Shown here one piece after another: positions 49,601 through 58,276 of a DNA stretch of 64,000 nucleotides. The notes beneath the pieces were generated by a model that saw nothing but the letters and a program-made list of their open reading frames with translations, searched no databases and had not been told where the DNA came from. A program made the position numbers and the translations under genes. Source of the DNA: CAVVWJ01 sp051955835 (lineage in GTDB: Bacteria; Gemmatimonadota; Gemmatimonadetes; Gemmatimonadales; GWC2-71-9); the NCBI GenBank assembly GCA_051955835.1, contig JBQCGH010000024.1:28792-92791 (forward strand), written 5' to 3'. Position 1 is the stretch's first letter. Each line of letters starts with the position of its first letter.

Positions 49601-51178
49601 ATGATGAGATCCTTTCCCCGTGCCCGGTGGGCCGGCCTCGCCTTCATTCTCGTTGTCACCTTCCTGAGCGGCGGGTGGCTGCTCCGGCCCAAGCCTGCCC
49701 CTGACGGCGGGGTATATCAGCAGGCCCGGCTGTTCGAAGGGGTGGTCGGCGCGATCAACCGTCACTACATCGATTCGCTCAGCGAAGGCGACCTCTATCA
49801 GCGGGCCGCGGATGCGCTGGTCGGCTCGCTGCATGACCCTTACGCAGAGCTGTTGATTCGCGACTCGTACCGCGAATACCAGCGCCAGATGTCCGGCACC
49901 GAGGTCGATTTCGAGCGGGGACCGAGCGAGTCAGGCTGGGAGGGCCGTTCGAGCGGCAGCGTCATCGCCCCGGGCGACGAGGTGCTCAGCATCAATGGCG
50001 AGAGCACGAAGGGCTGGTCGGCCGAGCGGGTCGAAGAGGCACTGCAACGGATCGACGGCCCGCTGGTCACCGTCCTCGTGCGGCCGCGCGGTGCGACCGA
50101 GCCGGTGATCCGTCGTTTCACCCGGACCGAAGTGCACGTATCGGCGGCGTCCACCGGCGTGCTGCTGGGGAACAAGGTGGGCTACATCGCGCTCCGGCGG
50201 ATGAGCGACGGAGCCGCGGATGAGCTTCGCGCCGCCGTCGATACGCTCGTGGCGCAGGGGATGACCTCGCTCGTGCTCGACCTCCGGTCGAACCCCGGGG
50301 GGCTGATTCGCGAGGGGGTGGCCGTGGCCGGGCTCTTCCTCCAGCCGGGCGACACGGTGGCCACGTCGATCGGACGCTCGTGGAAGCGAGTCAAGAGCTA
50401 TCTGGCCGATTCGCCGGGGGGCTGGGATGACCTGCGGCTGGCCGTGCTGGTCAACCGGGGCACGGCGAGCTCGGCCGAGCTGGTGGCGGGAGCGCTGCAG
50501 GACCATGACCGCGCCGTGCTGGTTGGCACGCCGTCGTACGGCAAGGGCGTGCTGCAGACCACCTACCCCATCGGCGACGAGGTCGCTATCAAGCTGACCA
50601 CGGCGCGCTGGTTCACGCCGAGCGGCCGGACCGTGCAGCGTCCGCGTCCTGACAGCGCGGGCGGGCCGGGCAACCGGTTACCGAGCTCCCGGCCACGTGT
50701 CTTCTACACCAGCGAAGGCCGGGTAGTCCCCGACGCGAGCGGGATTCTTCCCGACCTGCTGGTGCGATCGGCGCCTCGCAGCGACGGCGAGCGCGTGGTG
50801 CTCGCCCGGCTCGGCGACGACATGACCCGGTTCCGTGACGTCCTGACCGGCTACGCCGCCGAGCTCCAGGCCTCCGGCGTGGACCGGAACGACGCGATGG
50901 CGATCACGCCGGAGCGACGGGACTCACTGTACGCCCGCCTTCAGGAAGCCGGGGTGCACCTCGACCGCGGCACCTACGACATGGCCGCCCCGTACATCGG
51001 CGAGCAGCTCACCATCGAGCTGACGCGCGCGTTCTACGATAGCGAGACCGTGGTGCGACGGCGCGCGCAAAGTGACCGGCAGCTGCAGGCGGCTTTGGTC
51101 GTGCTGCGCGCCGCGAAGTCGCAGGATGACGCGCTCACCGCGGCCATGCGGGCGCAGCTCAGCGGAAAAATCAGATAG
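49601..51178 (+). CDS. C-terminal processing peptidase (S41), paralogue 3 with reduced PDZ
   Basis: 525 residues from ATG 49601. The anchor helix (LAFILVVTFLSGGWLL) and QQARLFEGVV opening match paralogues 1 and 2. The protease core is intact: RGTASSAE with Ser290 and SYGKG with Lys315. Where the others have YGGIGVQVD...GWITVV and a full PDZ, this protein reads SGTEVDFERGPSESGWEGRS and then GDEVLSINGESTKGW, about 15-20 residues shorter, so the peptide-binding groove looks degenerate. ISTKGW-type PDZ ends remain. It sits convergent with the NtrY-like kinase, 35 bases apart. Confidence 0.88.
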   Translation: MMRSFPRARWAGLAFILVVTFLSGGWLLRPKPAPDGGVYQQARLFEGVVGAINRHYIDSLSEGDLYQRAADALVGSLHDPYAELLIRDSYREYQRQMSGTEVDFERGPSESGWEGRSSGSVIAPGDEVLSINGESTKGWSAERVEEALQRIDGPLVTVLVRPRGATEPVIRRFTRTEVHVSAASTGVLLGNKVGYIALRRMSDGAADELRAAVDTLVAQGMTSLVLDLRSNPGGLIREGVAVAGLFLQPGDTVATSIGRSWKRVKSYLADSPGGWDDLRLAVLVNRGTASSAELVAGALQDHDRAVLVGTPSYGKGVLQTTYPIGDEVAIKLTTARWFTPSGRTVQRPRPDSAGGPGNRLPSSRPRVFYTSEGRVVPDASGILPDLLVRSAPRSDGERVVLARLGDDMTRFRDVLTGYAAELQASGVDRNDAMAITPERRDSLYARLQEAGVHLDRGTYDMAAPYIGEQLTIELTRAFYDSETVVRRRAQSDRQLQAALVVLRAAKSQDDALTAAMRAQLSGKIR

Positions 51179-51213
51179 GAAAAAGCTGGCGGAGCGCCGG
51201 GACGATGACTCCG

Positions 51214-54200
51214 TCAGGTTTCCGTTCTGCCCGTTCGCACGGTCACCGTGGTCCCCCGCCCTGCCTCGCTCACTACCTCGATGTCTCCGCCCCAGCCCTC
51301 GACCAGCCGCCGCACGATGGCGAGCCCGAGGCCCGAGCCACTCGTGGTCGTGGAGAACCGCGGCTCGAAGATCCTCGGAAGCAGCTCCGCCGGGATGCCA
51401 GACCCGTCATCGGCGACCTCCACACAAGCGGGGCCGACCGTCACGTCCACCGTCCGGGCGCCGGCGTTCCGCGCATTCTCCAGCAGGTTCACCACGACCT
51501 CCTTCACTTCGTCCGCGCGGGCGGCGCCGTACGCATCCGGCCGGCAGGTGAGTCGGACCTCGCACGCCTCCTCCGTCAGACGATAGAGTTGCACCACCTC
51601 CCCCACGACCGCCGGAAGGTCCACACGGTCGAGCGGCTGAATGTCGCCGGCCGGGGCCGCGAAGCGGCTGAAGGCGCGCGCGATCGTGTCCAGCCGGTCG
51701 ATTTCCGCGAGAACGCGGTCGGCCGTGTCTTCGAGGGTGCGGCCGAAATCCGGCTGTCGATCCCGATACACTCGTCGGAGGTGCTGCATCCCGAGACGCA
51801 TGGGCGTGAGCGGGTTCTTGATCTCGTGGGCGACTTGGCGGGCCATCTCGCCCCAGGCGAGCACGCGCTCCGCGCGGGAGACATCGGTCACGTCGTTCAG
51901 CGCGACGACGACACCCCGGAGCTCGGGGCCCAGCGAAGCGAACTGGAAGGCGATGCGCCGACCGTTGGCCTCGAGCTCGCCCGCGTCGTTTGCCGAGGGA
52001 TGCATGAGGAAGCGGCGGAGTGCCGAGGTGAAGCCGGTCCACTCGCCTCCCAGCCGTTCGGGTAGCAACGCTCCTTCCTCGAGCTCGGTGCCGACCAGGC
52101 CGGCGGCCTGCCGGTTGGCAATAAGCACCCGCCCTGCCGGGTCGACGCCCACAACCCCCGTCGACACCGTCGCCAACACCGCCGCCGTGCGCCGGCGCGC
52201 GTCCTCCAGTGCGTCATGGCTGCTCTGGATATCGGCCGCCATCCGCTCGAACGCGCCGAACACCGGCTCGAACTCGAGCGGCTGCGCCTCGATCGGCGTG
52301 GCCATCGGCTGGCCGCGGCCGAAGGCCAGCGCGCTGCGGCGGAGATCGGCCACCGGCCGGGACAACGCGCGCGAAGCGCGTTGGGCCCCGATCAACGCGG
52401 CCCCGATGCCTGCGAGCGTGGACAGCAGCAGCACGAGCGCGAGATCCAGCTGACGGACGCCGAGCATGCGATCGTCGGCAAGCTGCGGCGTCGCCAGCAC
52501 TCCGATCTGCGCGGGCCCGCCTGGCTGGATCACGCGATAGCCCACCCGTTCAGCGAGCGACGGGATAGAGCCGTCCCGCGTCACTTCGAGCCGGCCGTCC
52601 ATGGCGAGCGCCGCGTACGCGTCCGGATCCATGAGCTGCGGGAGTACGCCCAAGTCCTCGAGCACAGGCGCGCTGGTGCCGACCAGACGGCCGCCCACGT
52701 AGAGCGCGAGATCAGCGTCGATCCGCCGACTCAGCTCGGCCAGGCGTTCGTCAGGCGCTGGCGCATCGGGCCGCATGAGGTCCCCGGCGCTCAGTACCGC
52801 GTCCCGCAGCGTCTGCGTGATGAGAAGATCGCGGCTCCGCAGCACCTCCTGGGCGAGGCGCGCGAAGCTCCATGCCGCGAACCCGACCGTGGGCAGCAGG
52901 AAGAAGGCGCCGAGGGTCACGGCCAACCGCATGCGGAAGGACCGGGTCACGCCGAGCCACGGCGGACGCCGGATCCTGACACCCGCGACCAGCTCCGCCG
53001 CAAGCCACAGCAGCGCGAGCACCGCGGCGTCGAGCAGGACCACCAGCACGCCGCGTACAAAGAGCGGCGCCGGCCCACGCAGGTCGATCTCGGCGTGGAC
53101 CGTCCGCGTCCCTCCCGGCAGGTCGAGCGGATACGCGTTCCGCACCGTCCACCCCGCGCGCCGCCACCGCGGACTCGGCGTCGGCGTTCCCGGATCGGCG
53201 GGCGGCCCGAGGACGAGGCGGTACAAGGGCGTCTGCTGGCTGCCGGGATCGAGCAGCCGGCCGATGCGGCCCGGCTGCACCAGCGCGGACCGAGGACCCA
53301 CCGCGGCCGTGATCACCCGGTCGTTCGGGAGCCGCAGGAGGAGGACGTAATGGATGCCGGGCACCCGCGGAAGCTGGATCACGTGCAGCGAGTCATTGGG
53401 CGGGAGGTTTCGCACCATGGTCGAGAGCAGCGCGGGGGGCAGATCGAGCGAGTCCAGCACCAGCTCATCCACCGGCTCGCCGCGGGCGCTCCACAGGCCG
53501 AGCTGCGCCGGATAGCCCTGCGATGCGAGCGGACTCCGATGCCAGTCGGCATACATGGCGGAGGCAGTTTCGGGCGGGGGCACGTCCCGGAGCATCTCGC
53601 CGAAGCGTTCCAGCAGCGGGACCGCCAGCGGATCGGGCTCTGACCCGAGACGCGCGACGTCGCGTTGCGCCACTTGCACCCGACCCGCCAGCTCCGCCCC
53701 CCAGGTCACGAGCGCCGACGAGCTGCCGGACACCAGGGCAATGCCGGTGATCGTCGCCCAGCGCGGCCCCGGCAGCGTGACGAGCAGCAGGGCCGGCGTC
53801 CACAAAAACGTGTACCAGTCGGGCCACCCGCCGCGCGGACTCCAGACGAGCACACCGATGACCGAAGCGGCGAATGCGATCGCGACACCGGCCGCGATGT
53901 GCCGCCAGCTGCGCGGCGCCAGCGCCGATCCTCGGAAAAGGGCCCCGGTCGGCACGATGAGAGCGGCGGCAGACACCATGAGCACGAGCTGCCAGCTCAG
54001 CCACAACCCCATCGAAACGCCGTCCGCGGGCGGCGTAATTCCGCGGCCAAGGCCGCTGATGAGGTACGGGGACATGAGAAGGAGGGCGCCGCCGAGCATC
54101 AGTCCGGGCCATCGGCGCGGCAGGCGCTGCCTCCACAGCCAGACGCCGCCGATGGTGAGCAACATGCTGGTGAGTCCCAGTACGCCCGCGGAGCCCGAGA

Positions 54201-55206
54201 GCGGACCGAGCAATGGCCGGAAGAAGGTCGCAGGCGAGAATGGCGGCGCGAGTCCGAGCGCGGGGCCCACGGGCGCGCGCACGGCGAGCCACACGATCGC
54301 GGCCAGCATCGCGATCCGTTGCCACGGATGCGTGGCCAGTGTGAGCGCGAGCCCGATAAGGAGCAGGGTGGCCCAGGAGACCAGCCGGCGGGCCCGATCG
54401 TAGACCAGCTGACGCGCGGCGCCCTGCTCGGGCGGAATCGGCCGTACGCTGAACAGGAGGCGCGGTCCTGCGGTAGTCGGCTCCTGATAGTCGAAGACAT
54501 CGGCGCTGTCCGGCGCGGAATCCGGGGGGTACACCGTGAGCCCGACCTCGGTTCGCCGCCGGAACAGCTCGGCCAGACTGCGTCCCCGATCGGGCACTGC
54601 CGGGTCGGCCCAGACGAGGACGCTCGCCACGGCTGCGCGACCCGTCGCGGTGTGGCGCCTGGCCTCGAGCACCACGTAATATCCAGTCGCCCGGGAGCCG
54701 ACCGAGTCACCGGATGGTGCCGGAGGCAGCCGATGGCGGCCAGCCCAGGCCCACGGGCTGCCGTCCGCGTCGAGGAGGACGACGCTCATCTCGGGCCCGG
54801 CCGAGGGGACCAGGCGATCGAGCAGCGTGAAGGCCGCGGCGCGATCGGCTTGGGGTGCGGCCGCGGCGGCCGCGGCAAGGCGCTCCGCCCTGTGATAGGC
54901 CGAGTGCAGGTCGCCGGCGAGGCGCTCGGAGGCCGCGTTGATCCGTGCCTGGCGTTGCGCCGGCCAGTGCCGCTCGATGGCCGTGAGACGCAGCTGCGCC
55001 GGGATCAACAGCGCTGCCAGCCAGAGACCCGCGACGGCCAGGCCCCCGCGCCTCCATCCGGCAAACGGGCGCAGCACCAGCCAGAGCAGGACCAGCGCGC
55101 CGCATGCCGCGACTACCCAGACGCTCGTCGGCTGGCGCAACCATTCCGCGATCGAAGCGATCGCGGCGAGGACCGCCACCACCCACGGCCAGGCGCGATG
55201 ACTCAA
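51214..55206 (-). CDS. NtrY-like sensor histidine kinase, very large membrane form
   Basis: About 1330 residues from TTG 55206 (AAGG upstream). By hydrophobicity there are about 14 membrane helices: three at the N-terminus, an extracytoplasmic segment of about 200 residues, eight more helices, a second segment of about 260 residues, two helices, a third segment of about 130 residues, then a last helix. HAMP (RASRALSRPVADLRRSALAF), a PAS-like part (STGVVGVDPAGRVLIANRQA), HisKA (VAHEIKNPLTPM, His1127) and HATPase (VVVNLLENARNAGA, VADDGSGIPAELLPRIFEPR, SGSGLGLAI) follow. The C-terminus is NtrY-like; NtrY is normally about 750 residues. Signal unknown. Confidence 0.88.
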   Translation of the reverse strand: MSHRAWPWVVAVLAAIASIAEWLRQPTSVWVVAACGALVLLWLVLRPFAGWRRGGLAVAGLWLAALLIPAQLRLTAIERHWPAQRQARINAASERLAGDLHSAYHRAERLAAAAAAAPQADRAAAFTLLDRLVPSAGPEMSVVLLDADGSPWAWAGRHRLPPAPSGDSVGSRATGYYVVLEARRHTATGRAAVASVLVWADPAVPDRGRSLAELFRRRTEVGLTVYPPDSAPDSADVFDYQEPTTAGPRLLFSVRPIPPEQGAARQLVYDRARRLVSWATLLLIGLALTLATHPWQRIAMLAAIVWLAVRAPVGPALGLAPPFSPATFFRPLLGPLSGSAGVLGLTSMLLTIGGVWLWRQRLPRRWPGLMLGGALLLMSPYLISGLGRGITPPADGVSMGLWLSWQLVLMVSAAALIVPTGALFRGSALAPRSWRHIAAGVAIAFAASVIGVLVWSPRGGWPDWYTFLWTPALLLVTLPGPRWATITGIALVSGSSSALVTWGAELAGRVQVAQRDVARLGSEPDPLAVPLLERFGEMLRDVPPPETASAMYADWHRSPLASQGYPAQLGLWSARGEPVDELVLDSLDLPPALLSTMVRNLPPNDSLHVIQLPRVPGIHYVLLLRLPNDRVITAAVGPRSALVQPGRIGRLLDPGSQQTPLYRLVLGPPADPGTPTPSPRWRRAGWTVRNAYPLDLPGGTRTVHAEIDLRGPAPLFVRGVLVVLLDAAVLALLWLAAELVAGVRIRRPPWLGVTRSFRMRLAVTLGAFFLLPTVGFAAWSFARLAQEVLRSRDLLITQTLRDAVLSAGDLMRPDAPAPDERLAELSRRIDADLALYVGGRLVGTSAPVLEDLGVLPQLMDPDAYAALAMDGRLEVTRDGSIPSLAERVGYRVIQPGGPAQIGVLATPQLADDRMLGVRQLDLALVLLLSTLAGIGAALIGAQRASRALSRPVADLRRSALAFGRGQPMATPIEAQPLEFEPVFGAFERMAADIQSSHDALEDARRRTAAVLATVSTGVVGVDPAGRVLIANRQAAGLVGTELEEGALLPERLGGEWTGFTSALRRFLMHPSANDAGELEANGRRIAFQFASLGPELRGVVVALNDVTDVSRAERVLAWGEMARQVAHEIKNPLTPMRLGMQHLRRVYRDRQPDFGRTLEDTADRVLAEIDRLDTIARAFSRFAAPAGDIQPLDRVDLPAVVGEVVQLYRLTEEACEVRLTCRPDAYGAARADEVKEVVVNLLENARNAGARTVDVTVGPACVEVADDGSGIPAELLPRIFEPRFSTTTSGSGLGLAIVRRLVEGWGGDIEVVSEAGRGTTVTVRTGRTET

Positions 55207-55917
55207 TCCGGACAGCCTTGGCGAATAAAAGACATGACGCCCGGCGCGGTGCGCGAGCGGCTCGAGGAGCGTCCCGCACTCGTCGTCCCGGTGGGCACGA
55301 CCGAGCAGCATGGTCCGCACCTTCCACTCGGCTGCGACACGATCATCGTCGAGCACCTGGCCGACGATCTCTCGGCCGAGTTCGGCATGCTCCGCGCCCC
55401 TACGCTCGAGTTCGGCGTGCACGCGCCCACGCATGCCTTTCCGGGAGGTGCGTCGCTCCGGCGTCGCACGCTGCATCGGGTCATGAACGAACTTATCGAG
55501 TCCTGGGAGGAGGGGGCAGGCGTCCGAGAGTTTCTGATCCTCACGGCACAGGCGAGCGAGGCCCACCTCGAGGCGCTGAGCACGATCCGTACGAACGAGG
55601 CCGCCGCCCAGGTCATCGACGTGTTCAGCCTCGACTTCGGGCCGCTGCTCGAGCGGCCCGGCGCTCCGATCCAAGGGGGTGAGCTCGACACCTCGCTGCT
55701 CCTCTACCTCGCTCCCGAGGTCGTACACATGGAGCTCGCCCGCGACTTCGCGGTCACGCCGGAGATGCTCCAACGGTACCGTCCCGGCCACACCAAACGC
55801 CTGCCGTCCGGCTCCCCAGGCTCGGTCGGGTTTCCCAGCCTCGCGTCGCCCCAAAAGGGCGAGCTGCTGTATAGATTCATCCTCGACCGGATCCGAAACT
55901 GCCTGACGCCGGCCTGA
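55198..55917 (+). CDS. Creatininase-family protein with altered active site
   Basis: 239 residues. VPVGTTEQHGPHLPLGCDTI has the conserved metal ligands (Glu and His of EQHG, Asp of CD), and APTHAFPGGASL is the next family block. The usual NGHGGN motif is replaced: LILTAQASEAHLEAL has Gln where the ligand His should be. It may be inactive, use one metal, or have another substrate. Related proteins act on creatinine, dehydrated formamides or mycofactocin precursors. The ATG at 55198 lies inside the divergent kinase gene's first codons (9-base head-to-head overlap); an ATG at 55234 is a possible later start. Confidence 0.75.
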   Translation: MTQSGQPWRIKDMTPGAVRERLEERPALVVPVGTTEQHGPHLPLGCDTIIVEHLADDLSAEFGMLRAPTLEFGVHAPTHAFPGGASLRRRTLHRVMNELIESWEEGAGVREFLILTAQASEAHLEALSTIRTNEAAAQVIDVFSLDFGPLLERPGAPIQGGELDTSLLLYLAPEVVHMELARDFAVTPEMLQRYRPGHTKRLPSGSPGSVGFPSLASPQKGELLYRFILDRIRNCLTPA

Positions 55918-55956
55918 CCGGAGGATCGGTTGGCCGACGTTCTTGAAGGAGAGCTC

Positions 55957-56604
55957 ATGCGGACCGCCGCACTGCTCATCACGCTGCTGCCCCTGGTGCG
56001 GGCAACAGCGCAGGAGCCGCTCGAGTCGAAGCTGGTCGTGACCGAGAGCGGACAGGAGGTCGGCCGCGAGGAGTTCACCCTGCGCGCTTCTCGCGGCCGC
56101 GGCCTACCGGGGTCGAGCCTCATCGCCGCGGCGCGCTATCCCGCCAACGGCCCGACCACCCGACTCGCCGCGACGCTCGAGCGCACACCCGACAGCGCAC
56201 TCGCCAAGTTCCAGCTCGACGTGGAGAGCGCAGGCACCGTCACGGTCATCCTGGCGGCGGGCTCGGGGGCTCGGCTCATCGTCCGCACGGTCGCCAAGGG
56301 CTCCGAGTCCGGCCGGGAGCTGCCGGGCGGTCCCGACGTCGTGCTGCTCGACGATCAGGTGTTCTCGCTCTACAACCCGGTGGCCGAGCTCGCGACATCG
56401 GCGGGTCGGACGCTGACCGGCATCTTTCCTCGTTCCGGGCGACGCGTCACCTTCGTGGCCCGCCGCGACTCGGGGACCGCGGGGGGTGCATCGCGGGTTG
56501 CCCTGAGCGGTGAAATCACGGGAACGCTGGTCACCGACGCGCGGGGACGGCTGGAGCGTGCGGAGTTTCCAGCGAAGGGCACTTTGGTTACGAAAGCCGA
56601 GTAG
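55957..56604 (+). CDS. Secreted protein of unknown function
   Basis: 215 residues. ATG 55957 has AAGGAG 6 bases upstream. A signal peptide (ALLITLLPLVRATAQ) is followed by a strand-rich domain with LVVTESGQEVGREEFTLRAS and VALSGEITGTLVTDARGRLE. The repeated strand-turn-strand pattern suggests a beta-sheet fold like that of outer-membrane-associated lipid-binding proteins; no family assigned. It lies 39 bases after the creatininase-like gene and before the TolC gene. Confidence 0.68.
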   Translation: MRTAALLITLLPLVRATAQEPLESKLVVTESGQEVGREEFTLRASRGRGLPGSSLIAAARYPANGPTTRLAATLERTPDSALAKFQLDVESAGTVTVILAAGSGARLIVRTVAKGSESGRELPGGPDVVLLDDQVFSLYNPVAELATSAGRTLTGIFPRSGRRVTFVARRDSGTAGGASRVALSGEITGTLVTDARGRLERAEFPAKGTLVTKAE

Positions 56605-56722
56605 TCTCCTCCCCCAACTTGTTACCGCACAACACAGAACGCGATCTCGTCGCAACCTGAAACCTCGGCGGCGCGGCGTTCGTATTAGGCCCCGGCCACA
56701 CTCATACCTCGAGGGTCCGCAC

Positions 56723-58264
56723 ATGAATCGCTGGTTCCGCTCGCTCGCGCTGCTGGTGCTGTGGCCCGCCCTCGCGGCGGCGCAGGACACGACGGCGGCG
56801 AGGCGGGATACGACGACCCCACCGACTCCGGCACCGGCCGTCACCCTCTCTCTCCAGGAGGCCCTGGATCAGGCGCGTGCCAACAGCCCGACGTACCGAC
56901 AAACCCTGAACGACGCCGGTCCAGCCCGCTGGGGTGTCCGCAGCGCGTACGGCAGCCTGGTGCCATCCATCAGCGCCGGTTCGAATCTGGGCTATACGGG
57001 AAGCGGCCGGTCCAACCTGGGTGGCGGATTCACCAACTTGACCTCGGCCTTCGTGACCTCGGGCTACGACCTGACCCTGCAGTGGCAGCTCGACGGCCGG
57101 GTCCTGACCGCCCCCGCGGAGCAGAAGGCGCTGCAGCACGCCACCGACGAGGACATCAGCGGCGCTGGCGTCGCTTTGCGGGCCGACATCACGACGCAAT
57201 ACCTCACGACATTGCAGGCGACCGCGCAGGTCGCCGTAGCAAAGCAGCAGGTGGCGCGTAACATCGATTTCCTGACCCTGGCGAAGGCGCGCTACCAGGT
57301 GGGCCAGGCAACCCTGCTCGACGTTCGTCAGGCAGAGGTGACCAAGGGTCAGAGCGACGTCGCCCTGCTTCGGGCGGTCCAGGCGGAGAATGAAGCCAAG
57401 CTGGATCTGCTCCGCCGCATGGGTGTCGAGCCACCGGTCGAAGTGGATCGGATCGCGCTCACCGACTCGTTCGCGGTCACCGCGCCCACGTTCAAGCTCG
57501 ATTCGCTGCTCGCGCTCGCCGACGAGCAGAACCCCGGCCTCCGGTCGCTCCGGGCGCGGCAGTCGGCGGCCTCGCTCGCGGTGCGCTCCGCCAAGAGCGA
57601 GTTCCTGCCGACGCTGCAGGCCCAGGCCGGCTGGAGCGGATTCACCCAGCAGTTCACCAACGACCGCTTTCTCGTCAACCAGGCCCTCACCGACGCGCAG
57701 TCGCAGTCGGCCGGGTGCCAGTCCAACAACGAGGTGCGCGCGGCGGTGGGCCTTCCGCTCACCGATTGCTTCGGGCCGTTCGGCCTCAATTCGACCGGTA
57801 CGGCGCTCCAGGATCCCATCGCCCAGCAGATCAGGAACGCCAACAACGTTTTCCCCTTCAATTACACCACCCAGCCGTTCTCGGCGAGTCTGCGCATCTC
57901 GCTGCCCATCTTCACCGGCTTCAGCCGCTCGCTCCGGCTCTCGCAGGCACGCGCCCAGGAGCAGGACGCGGACGAGGATGCGCGGGCCCGGCGTCTTCAG
58001 GTGCGAAGCGACGTGCACGCCCGCTGGCTCGGGCTGCAGACGGCCTATCAGGCCATCGGCGTGCAGGCGGCCAATCGTGAGGCCGCCCGCGACCAGCTCC
58101 GTCTCGCGCAGGACCGCTACCGGCTGGGCGCCGGCACCTCGCTCGAGGTGTCCGATGCGCAGAACGCCGTGCAGCAGGCCGAGGGTGATTACGTGAACGC
58201 GGTGTACGATTACCACAAAGCGGTCGCGGCGCTCGAGGCCGCGGTCGGACGTCCCCTTCGTTAA
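56723..58264 (+). CDS. TolC-family outer-membrane efflux protein
   Basis: 513 residues from ATG 56723 with GAGGG 8 bases upstream. Signal peptide (LALLVLWPALAAAQ). The two internal repeats of the outer-membrane factor family are seen as ALDQARANSPTYRQTLNDAG and LLALADEQNPGLRSLRARQS. Helical barrel motifs include LAKARYQVGQATLLDVRQAE and LAQDRYRLGAGTSLEVSDAQ. It forms a trimeric channel joining the adaptor encoded next. The operon runs TolC, adaptor, ATPase, permeases. Confidence 0.92.
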   Translation: MNRWFRSLALLVLWPALAAAQDTTAARRDTTTPPTPAPAVTLSLQEALDQARANSPTYRQTLNDAGPARWGVRSAYGSLVPSISAGSNLGYTGSGRSNLGGGFTNLTSAFVTSGYDLTLQWQLDGRVLTAPAEQKALQHATDEDISGAGVALRADITTQYLTTLQATAQVAVAKQQVARNIDFLTLAKARYQVGQATLLDVRQAEVTKGQSDVALLRAVQAENEAKLDLLRRMGVEPPVEVDRIALTDSFAVTAPTFKLDSLLALADEQNPGLRSLRARQSAASLAVRSAKSEFLPTLQAQAGWSGFTQQFTNDRFLVNQALTDAQSQSAGCQSNNEVRAAVGLPLTDCFGPFGLNSTGTALQDPIAQQIRNANNVFPFNYTTQPFSASLRISLPIFTGFSRSLRLSQARAQEQDADEDARARRLQVRSDVHARWLGLQTAYQAIGVQAANREAARDQLRLAQDRYRLGAGTSLEVSDAQNAVQQAEGDYVNAVYDYHKAVAALEAAVGRPLR

Positions 58265-58276
58265 CGAGGAACGCCC

